Under the pieces are notes generated by a model. That model was not told the DNA's origin and ran no database searches. It saw nothing but the letters and a program-made list of their open reading frames with translations. Made by a program: the position numbers and the translations under genes. 43,103 nucleotides of DNA from a virus: the IMG/VR virus record IMGVR_UViG_3300032284_001121, positions 1 through 43,103 of that record. One strand, given 5' to 3'. Positions 38,785 through 43,103 of this stretch are shown piece after piece (position 1 is the stretch's first letter; every line of letters starts with the position of its first letter).

Positions 38785-39545
38785 GCAAAACCAAAATCCT
38801 GGGATACATCGCGTATGAGGGTCCATCGATGATCGATGGATCCCCGATTGTGGTTATCGTCAACAAAATCGACGCGGCCAGCAAAAACGACAAAACCGGC
38901 GCCCTGGTGCAGTCGTTCATCATCCGGTCCGATATCGCCCCCATGGCTGCACTACAAACCGGCGCGGATGTATCGGTGTGCGGCCAGTGCATCCACCGGC
39001 CGATCCTGGCCAAGGATACCGGGAAACCTCCGTGCTATGTGCAGGTCGGAAAATCGGTGCAGTCGGTTTATTACGCGTACAAGCGCGGCAGATACGTTAA
39101 GGCCACACCGGCCACAATCGCGCGGGTTATCGCGGGTAAGCGCTTAAGAATCGGCACCTATGGGGATCCCTGGGCTGCACCGGTGGCCACCTGGCAGGAC
39201 CTGGTGCAGTTCGTCGCTGGGCATGCCGGGTATTCGCACCAGTGGCAGGATACCCGATTCGATCACCAGGCCTGGGCCCCGTTAGTTATGGCCAGCGCGG
39301 ATGATATCGACGAAGCTGCCCAGGCTAACCTATACGGCATGCGAGTATTCAGGGTATCGGTCGGGGTCGATCGTCAACCTGGGGAGGTTACCTGCCCGGC
39401 CAGCGCGGAGGGAGGTCGGAAAACCACATGCGCCGATTGCTTATTGTGTGGTGGCACGTCAAAAGTGGCCAGGGATATCGTGATCGCGGACCATGCGGCC
39501 GGCCATGCGCGCCGGGTCATTTCAATTCAACCGGTAAGGGGATAA
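38781..39545 (+). CDS. Conserved phage protein (DUF7227-like) with Cys clusters
   Basis: 254 aa from ATG 38781. KILGYIAYEGPSMIDGSPIV, VCGQCIHRPILA, CYVQVGKSVQSVYYAYKRGR and CPASAEGGRKTTCADCLLCG are hallmarks of a widespread phage protein I recognise as DUF7227-like. Metal-binding is suggested by CxxC (CGQC), the CP...TCADCLLC cluster and a conserved His. It has often been noted near replication genes but I know of no proven function. It overlaps the upstream stop by ATGA. Its DNA is full of CCGG/GGCC words like the noncoding island. Confidence 0.8.
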   Translation: MSKTKILGYIAYEGPSMIDGSPIVVIVNKIDAASKNDKTGALVQSFIIRSDIAPMAALQTGADVSVCGQCIHRPILAKDTGKPPCYVQVGKSVQSVYYAYKRGRYVKATPATIARVIAGKRLRIGTYGDPWAAPVATWQDLVQFVAGHAGYSHQWQDTRFDHQAWAPLVMASADDIDEAAQANLYGMRVFRVSVGVDRQPGEVTCPASAEGGRKTTCADCLLCGGTSKVARDIVIADHAAGHARRVISIQPVRG

Positions 39546-39548
39546 ACC

Positions 39549-39746
39549 ATGCGACAAACCAAAGCCCAGCGCCAGGCCCAGTGGCTCACTGAATTCACGG
39601 ATCAAGTAGTGAGCCGGGTACCGGCTCACAGTGGCCGGATCGAATGGCCTGCAGCCCTGCACTACTATTTCACCGGGTTGACCCCGGCGGAGGGTGCAGC
39701 GCGATACCTGGCCTATAAACCCAATGGTCCGGAGGTCACACAATGA
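39549..39746 (+). CDS. Small hypothetical protein
   Basis: 65 aa with AAGGGG about 6 nt before ATG 39549. Basic start (RQTKAQRQAQWLTEFTDQVV), then an aromatic stretch (RIEWPAALHYYFTGLTPAEG) and AARYLAYKP. Looks like a compact helical protein. Overlaps the next gene by ATGA. No family recognised. Confidence 0.68.
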   Translation: MRQTKAQRQAQWLTEFTDQVVSRVPAHSGRIEWPAALHYYFTGLTPAEGAARYLAYKPNGPEVTQ

Positions 39747-39970
39747 CAATCAAAACCATGGTGGCCAGGTATCCCGGCCGGTGCAGTCAATCAGGTGCAC
39801 GGATCAACCCCGGCGACACGATACTTTATGACACGGCCACGAAGCGGGCCAGGCTGCAGCCCGATTCGGATCGAATCACGTTTATCGGCGAGCACGGGCC
39901 CAGCACGTTCTATCGTAACCGGTCCGGCCGGTGCATCGATGCCCCATGCTGTGGCTGTTGCACCATTTGA
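39743..39970 (+). CDS. Small phage protein with Cys-rich tail
   Basis: 75 aa. The first half, MVARYPGRCSQSGARINPGD then TILYD, is a beta-hairpin motif (GxC...sGxxIxpGDxIxYD) recurrent in phage small proteins and reminiscent of a metal-binding knuckle. It ends CIDAPCCGCC, four or more cysteines that may bind metal. The 18-bp word shared with the noncoding island (39771-39788) encodes residues about 10-15 of this protein. Confidence 0.68.
   Translation: MTIKTMVARYPGRCSQSGARINPGDTILYDTATKRARLQPDSDRITFIGEHGPSTFYRNRSGRCIDAPCCGCCTI
39771..39788. repeat. 18-bp word shared with noncoding island (copy 2)
   Basis: GTGGCCAGGTATCCCGGC, identical to 37328-37345 in the noncoding island but here inside a coding sequence. 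A second shared word, GCACGGATCAACCC, lies just after it (about 39797) and in the island (about 37308). Confidence 0.8.
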
Positions 39971-40129
39971 GCCCCACGCGCGCCCACGCGCGCATTGTGT
40001 AACCCATGGGCGCCCGTACGCGCCCGACGCGTGCCCACGCGCGAGAGGATCCCCATGCACCCAGTTTTCCAGCAGGCCCTACGGCCATTTTCACCACCAC
40101 CACGCGCCCACGCGCATAAGGACTTAACC
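39971..40129 (+). other. ACGCGC-rich spacer
   Basis: 159-bp gap dominated by CCCACGCGC-type words; six ACGCGC within it by eye. An in-frame ATG at 40055 with AGAGG six nt upstream could extend the next gene upstream by 25 residues (HPVFQQALRPFSPPPRAHAH), but the extension is itself made of the repeated word. Otherwise I see no gene here. Confidence 0.6.
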
Positions 40130-40309
40130 ATGCCACTGACAACAGACGAACAAGAGCGCCACGCCTACGCGCGAGGCGATACGCGAGAGGCCGAGCTACT
40201 GGCCAGGATCGACGCCCTGCAGCGCGCCCTAGGCCAGGCCATCGCGGACCTGGACGAGGCGAACCGATCGATCGACGAACTCGAAGAGGTGCTCAATGCA
40301 ACACACTGA
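40130..40309 (+). CDS. Small coiled-coil protein
   Basis: 59 aa from ATG 40130 (AAGGA 7 nt upstream; ATG 40055 is a credible longer alternative giving 84 aa). A single long amphipathic helix: EAELLARIDALQRALGQAIA DLDEANRSIDELEEVL with heptad spacing, so probably a coiled-coil dimer. It overlaps the next gene by 14 nt. Function unknown. Confidence 0.66.
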   Translation: MPLTTDEQERHAYARGDTREAELLARIDALQRALGQAIADLDEANRSIDELEEVLNATH

Positions 40310-40502
40310 ATCCGAGTACATCAACGCCGGCGCCGCCTATGAGCGCGCCGCCACGCCTGACGCCGCACGCGCCCACGCGCAGGGCATCCGCACTATGCTG
40401 GAGGCCGAGCGGCCGGAGGATCAGACCTACGCGCGTCAGATGATCGAGCACGGCCGGGCCGAGGTCCGAGGGGCGCCCCTACGCGCGAGGGCTAAACAAT
40501 GA
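40296..40502 (+). CDS. Small helical hypothetical protein
   Basis: 68 aa, AGAGG about 7 nt before ATG 40296. Helical and Ala/Arg/Glu-rich (YINAGAAYERAATPDAARAH, then ERPEDQTYARQMIEHGRAEV). Several YAR, HAR and RAR tripeptides are direct translations of the ACGCGC word, so the repeat contributes to the protein sequence. It overlaps the next gene by ATGA. No known family. Confidence 0.62.
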   Translation: MQHTESEYINAGAAYERAATPDAARAHAQGIRTMLEAERPEDQTYARQMIEHGRAEVRGAPLRARAKQ

Positions 40503-40651
40503 GCCCGTACGCGCCTACGCGCCCCATGCTGCCCCGTATGCCTGCCCGGTTCGCCCGGTGGCTCACGCCTGGGGAGAATCCCTTCACGGCCGACGCTGAG
40601 CACCTGCACACGTTCGCCCAGCTTGTTCGACTCGCTGAGGTTGACCTATGA
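40499..40651 (+). CDS. Small hypothetical protein
   Basis: 50 aa from ATG 40499, with GAGGG about 7 nt upstream and ATGA overlaps at both ends. A basic Pro-rich start (SPYAPTRPMLPRMPARFARW) is followed by a helix with LTPGENPFTADAEHLHTFAQ. The overlaps and ribosome site argue for a real gene even though it is short. Confidence 0.6.
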   Translation: MSPYAPTRPMLPRMPARFARWLTPGENPFTADAEHLHTFAQLVRLAEVDL

Positions 40652-40983
40652 GCAAGCTGCCAGACTGGATGACCCCCACGCCTACGCGCGCCCCACGCGC
40701 GAGACCCCGGCCCACGCGGGTAACACCTGCGCCCACGCCTACGCGCGAGCTAGACCTGCCCAACATCTTTCAACTGCGTGTGATGACGATACGCAAGCGA
40801 CTGGACCTCAGCGCCGCCGCCATGGCCAGATACCTGGGCGTGCCGGTGTACACCTACAGGAAGTGGGAAGACGGTACGCGCGACCCCAGCGCGTCGGTGG
40901 TACGCCTGCTGGAGGTGCTGCGCCTGATCGACGACCACGCGCCCAAGCTACACAATCAACTGATTCAAGAGGCTAAAAAATGA
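40648..40983 (+). CDS. XRE-family (Cro/CI-type) HTH regulator
   Basis: 111 aa. The N-terminal 35 residues are a Pro/Thr/Arg-rich run (TPTPTRAPRARPRPTRVTPA) encoded by successive ACGCGC-type words and are probably disordered. The rest is a helix-turn-helix (about 45-95): LRVMTIRKRLDLSAAAMARY, LGVPVYTYRKWEDGTRDPSA, VVRLLEVLRLI, matching the XRE pattern with the recognition helix at PVYTYRKWEDG. It is the best candidate in the window for a protein binding TAACCCAGCGGGTTA or the GTGACAAATGG sites. Starts with an ATGA overlap. Confidence 0.8.
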   Translation: MSKLPDWMTPTPTRAPRARPRPTRVTPAPTPTRELDLPNIFQLRVMTIRKRLDLSAAAMARYLGVPVYTYRKWEDGTRDPSASVVRLLEVLRLIDDHAPKLHNQLIQEAKK

Positions 40984-41063
40984 ACGAGATACTTTTGCAA
41001 ATATTCGGCGGACTCATCGGGATCCTGCTCGGTGTGATTATTGTTCTTTGGAGAGACCGATGA
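40980..41063 (+). CDS. 27-aa membrane microprotein
   Basis: MNEILLQIFGGLIGILLGVI and IVLWRDR: one hydrophobic helix with a basic C-terminus. It starts within the regulator stop (ATGA), has AGAGG about 7 nt upstream and ends in ATGA with the next gene. The design suits a single-span inner membrane peptide. Confidence 0.6.
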   Translation: MNEILLQIFGGLIGILLGVIIVLWRDR

Positions 41064-41212
41064 TCGACTTTGACGATGACCCCGAGGCCGAGGACCTACG
41101 CGCGCAAGATCGCTTTGAGGCCAGACGCGCGCTCGCTTTGAGATATAACCCCGACTGCCGGGACCCCGACCACCCTGGATGTGAACACTGTGAAGGAGAA
41201 GATGATGAATGA
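41060..41212 (+). CDS. Small acidic protein with CxxC
   Basis: 50 aa, very acidic (MIDFDDDPEAEDLRAQDRFE) with a C-terminal NPDCRDPDHPGCEHCEGEDD segment: three cysteines and two histidines that may hold one zinc. ATGA overlap upstream; the tail overlaps the next gene by 8 nt. Acidic small proteins of phages often mimic DNA or bind host regulators, but this is only a possibility. Confidence 0.6.
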   Translation: MIDFDDDPEAEDLRAQDRFEARRALALRYNPDCRDPDHPGCEHCEGEDDE

Positions 41213-41405
41213 AAATGAAAGAATGATGGACCTTGCCTTGGCTGAGGCTGAAGCAGAGAATCGCCTGCTACGCGCGCGCAACGAGCGCCTGGAGAAGGTG
41301 GCCGACGCCGCACGCGCCATGATTAGCGCGCTCACGAGCATAGGCGACTATGAGCAGTGGGACAAGGCGCTCACGCGCCTGGAGAAGACACTGGAGGGCG
41401 CGTAA
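41205..41405 (+). CDS. Small coiled-coil protein
   Basis: 66 aa from ATG 41205, 6 nt after AAGGAG (41193-41198); ATG 41202 is too close to that site. A long helix (MNENERMMDLALAEAEAENR LLRARNERLEKVADAARAM) with heptads, then DYEQWDKALTRLEKTLEGA. Resembles small phage proteins of unknown role with a conserved AL..LE...GA end. Its stop overlaps the next start (TAATG). Confidence 0.68.
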   Translation: MNENERMMDLALAEAEAENRLLRARNERLEKVADAARAMISALTSIGDYEQWDKALTRLEKTLEGA

Positions 41406-41473
41406 TGAACAAGGACCAATGGCCAGAAAATGGGTGGCCGTTCCCGCCCTACCCACTGAGGAGTGAAGCATGA
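41405..41473 (+). CDS. Possible 22-aa peptide
   Basis: MNKDQWPENGWPFPPYPLRS EA. ATG 41405 overlaps the upstream stop (TAATG) and the stop overlaps the next start (ATGA), so it would fill the gap exactly, and it is unusually rich in Trp and Pro. No strong ribosome site precedes it; coupling is required. Supported only by its fit. Confidence 0.4.
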   Translation: MNKDQWPENGWPFPPYPLRSEA

Positions 41474-41685
41474 AACGTGAAATCATGGAGATGGCGCGGG
41501 AGGCTGGAATGAATGTAGTTGACGATAAATACAGCCTGCTCCCATTTCTTGAAGCCTTTGCCGCGTTGGTGCGTGAAGACGAGCGTGAGGCGTGTGCCAA
41601 GGTGTTTGAAGACCGAGATAACGGCATAGGTTTCTACGAACCTCACGAACCGGCTGAAATCATACGAGCAAGGGGACAAGCATGA
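41470..41685 (+). CDS. Small hypothetical protein
   Basis: 71 aa, GGAG a few nt before ATG 41470. MKREIMEMAREAGMNVVDDK, then FLEAFAALVREDEREACAKV, ending in IIRARGQA: the pattern ...LxxFAxLVRxDEReACAKV... is frequent in short phage proteins. Helical, soluble. Overlaps the neighbours by 4 nt on both sides. Function unknown. Confidence 0.7.
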   Translation: MKREIMEMAREAGMNVVDDKYSLLPFLEAFAALVREDEREACAKVFEDRDNGIGFYEPHEPAEIIRARGQA

Positions 41686-41756
41686 CAAGCTATTGCGTGT
41701 ACTGCAAACGCCCTGTTTTTACCATATTGACCAAATGTAGGAGTTGCGGAAAATGA
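41682..41756 (+). CDS. 24-aa zinc-knuckle microprotein
   Basis: MTSYCVYCKRPVFTILTKCR SCGK: two CxxC pairs (C5/C8 and C19/C22) separated by 10 residues, the minimal layout of a zinc ribbon. AAGGGG precedes ATG 41682, and both ends overlap neighbours by ATGA. The cysteine spacing is hard to explain by chance in such a short frame. Confidence 0.62.
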   Translation: MTSYCVYCKRPVFTILTKCRSCGK

Positions 41757-41983
41757 CTAAAGACGAAACATTACGCCTTGCATTGGAGGCGCTAAAAACA
41801 ATTGATGAGGCAATGCCATTCCCTGTGGCTAAGTTGGCTCAATCCGCCATCAAAGAAGCCTTGGCACAGCCAGAGCAAGAGCCAATCGGATACCTTTGTG
41901 AAAATGCAACAGGTCACCGATATTTCAGATGGAAAAAGCCACCTAGTGTGTATAACCCCATCGCGCTCTACGCGAAGCCGTAA
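41753..41983 (+). CDS. Small phage protein
   Basis: 76 aa from ATG 41753; GGAG about 9 nt upstream. MTKDETLRLALEALKTIDEA, then AIKEALAQPEQEPIGYLCEN, and PPSVYNPIALYAKP at the end. The QEPxGYL...PLYAxP pattern is common at the ends of short phage proteins whose role is unknown. It is the last gene of the early operon and is followed within a few bases by a terminator. Confidence 0.72.
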   Translation: MTKDETLRLALEALKTIDEAMPFPVAKLAQSAIKEALAQPEQEPIGYLCENATGHRYFRWKKPPSVYNPIALYAKP

Positions 41984-42009
41984 AAAAGGGACCCTGTGGT
42001 CCCTTTTTT
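41982..42009. terminator. Bidirectional terminator
   Basis: GGGACC (41988-41993), loop CTGT, GGTCCC (41998-42003), flanked by A6 on the left and T6 on the right, so it works both ways. It separates the early rightward operon from the convergent prim-pol/DUF3987 gene, whose stop overlaps it. Confidence 0.9.
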
Positions 42010-43103
42010 CATTCTGCCCCGGGTACGCGCTTACGCGCGTGAGGGGCGGCCTTGTAAATCTCGTCCAGTTGCCGCTGCTTGGCCTCCAGCACTGCCTTGC
42101 GATGACCCTTGAACAACTCCATCAACTGAGGATTGATCCCCCACTGCGCGATGTGCTGGTGCTCTTTCGTCCCGTCGTCCATACGCGCGACCCAGGTGCT
42201 TTGCTCCAGCAGCGTCATGGCATTGATGACCATCTGATCGGCCTGCCACGGGCTCACGTGCTCCACCTGACGCCTGGCTGAGCGCTTGATCTCGGACATG
42301 GTCAGCGTGGCCTTGTCGGCGTGCTGGATCACGTAGTCCGCGACCCACGCGTCAAACGAGTTAACGCCGCCCACCTCGCCCAGCGAATACCTGAACGCGG
42401 GGATCACGTACTCTTTGACAATACGGATCACGCGCTCCACAACATCGGGCTGCACCAGCAGATCAAACGGCCGCTCCATGAGGTGCATCACCAGGATCAG
42501 GCGCCCGGTCGTGCCCTCGAGCTTACCAAACGCGGTCATGAACGCCTCGGGGCTGCTCAGGGTGCGCTCATCTCGCTTGGCTGCCTCGTACCAGCGTTGG
42601 AACTCGCGAAACACAGCATGAGCCTCGGTCGAGAGTTTGTAGGTCTGCGCTGGCAGTGCGTACACCAGGCGCAGCATCTGCTCCCACTGTGCCTTGTTGG
42701 TCATGAACTCGGGGATCGGCTCACCCAGGCGCGTTTTGTCGCCGCGCAGGATCGCAGGGATGAACCGCTGGAGCAGGCCATCGGCCGTGAGCGAGCTTAG
42801 GTTGTCTTTGTACACCCGGGGCTGGATGTTGCCGTAGATGCTGATGGCCAGGTTCTCGCAGTGGATCGAGCCACTGCCCACCCGGTCCATGTCATAGGTC
42901 TCTGACTCGTAGGACACCACCCAGGTTGATCGGTCCTCGCCGCTGGTCTTGTCGGTGAGCTTCTTGACCCAGGAGTTCATCTCATCGAGGTAACACAGCA
43001 GGCCCCGTGGCCGCTCGGAAGCATGGCGCACGAGCTTCTGTGATGTGATGTCCGAGACCGTGATCTTCAGGGGCGCAGGCTTCTCGGGCAGATCGTGCAC
43101 CAC
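42009..43103 (-). CDS. Prim-pol/DUF3987 primase-helicase, C-terminal part; 5' end at 1383..1
   Basis: The rest of the primase-helicase that enters from the left end of the window across the join (364 aa here, residues 455-818 of about 818). It contains the DUF3987 Walker B-like motif LLCYLDEMNSW (D494, E495 of the whole protein), followed by SIHCENLAISIYGNIQPRV, RFIPAILRGDKT (a possible arginine region) and a C-terminal winged-helix-like region (about 725-775: NSFDAWVADYVIQHADKATL). The last residues are basic (HARKRVPGAE). The apparent GTG start at the window edge is an artefact of the cut. Confidence 0.88.
   Translation of the reverse strand: MVHDLPEKPAPLKITVSDITSQKLVRHASERPRGLLCYLDEMNSWVKKLTDKTSGEDRSTWVVSYESETYDMDRVGSGSIHCENLAISIYGNIQPRVYKDNLSSLTADGLLQRFIPAILRGDKTRLGEPIPEFMTNKAQWEQMLRLVYALPAQTYKLSTEAHAVFREFQRWYEAAKRDERTLSSPEAFMTAFGKLEGTTGRLILVMHLMERPFDLLVQPDVVERVIRIVKEYVIPAFRYSLGEVGGVNSFDAWVADYVIQHADKATLTMSEIKRSARRQVEHVSPWQADQMVINAMTLLEQSTWVARMDDGTKEHQHIAQWGINPQLMELFKGHRKAVLEAKQRQLDEIYKAAPHARKRVPGAE
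43083..43103. repeat. 21-bp terminal redundancy (copy 2)
   Basis: Identical to bases 1-21; the sequence is circular and one copy should be removed. Confidence 0.9.

Overview
The window is almost certainly the complete genome of a short-tailed (podovirus-like) tailed phage, presented as a linearised circle. The first 21 bases (1-21) equal the last 21 (43083-43103), and one leftward gene, a primase-polymerase/helicase, runs in frame across the join, giving a circle of about 43,082 bp. The morphology call rests on a P22/T7-style set (TerS, TerL, large portal, scaffold, capsid, tail adaptor, nozzle, glycine-rich internal virion proteins, tail fibres and spikes) with no tape-measure, tube or sheath gene. 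I see no integrase, no CI-type lysogeny module and no recognisable tRNA, so a virulent lifestyle is the simplest reading. G+C is above half by eye; together with good sigma70-type promoters and Shine-Dalgarno sites this fits a proteobacterial host. A betaproteobacterium is a guess, not a demonstration.

Layout. (1) Leftward replication gene: prim-pol/PriCT-2/DUF3987 (1383 through the join to 42009). (2) Rightward replication operon, 1551-9173: ribbon-helix-helix protein, DUF2800 nuclease, DUF2815 putative ssDNA-binding protein, family B DNA polymerase, VRR-NUC nuclease, SNF2-like helicase, then small accessory genes including a NrdR-like zinc finger. (3) Long leftward late block, 37042 down to 9170: TerS, small genes, TerL, portal, GroES-like co-chaperonin, scaffold, decoration protein and major capsid; then a terminator/promoter pair; then adaptor, nozzle, tail fibre, internal virion proteins, a PurD-like ATP-grasp enzyme, two beta-helix tail spikes and other receptor-binding proteins, and finally the lysis genes (3TM holin and M15 endopeptidase). 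(4) Rightward early accessory island, 37637-41983: a strong promoter, an HNH nuclease, a DUF7227-type protein, an XRE-type regulator and a chain of very small overlapping genes, ended by a bidirectional terminator at 41982-42009.

Working together: DUF2800 and VRR-NUC nucleases, the DUF2815 protein, PolB, the SNF2-like helicase and the prim-pol/DUF3987 protein form a self-sufficient replication and recombination set. The late block packages DNA (TerS/TerL into a portal-bearing capsid built on a scaffold with co-chaperonin help), adds the short tail and ejection proteins, and lyses the cell.

The least explained part is 37.1-41.4 kb. It has two adjacent DNA vocabularies: a CCGG/GGCC/GGATCC-rich one (about 37.17-39.9 kb) and an ACGCGC one (about 39.97-41.4 kb). 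Identical 18- and 20-base words recur both between and inside genes. The control region holds a perfect 13-bp inverted repeat around a consensus-like promoter, two copies of the palindrome TAACCCAGCGGGTTA (one lying inside a second promoter), a 16-bp perfect tandem repeat, and a leftward promoter whose predicted start coincides with the terS start codon. All calls were made by reading the sequence; no database search was run.
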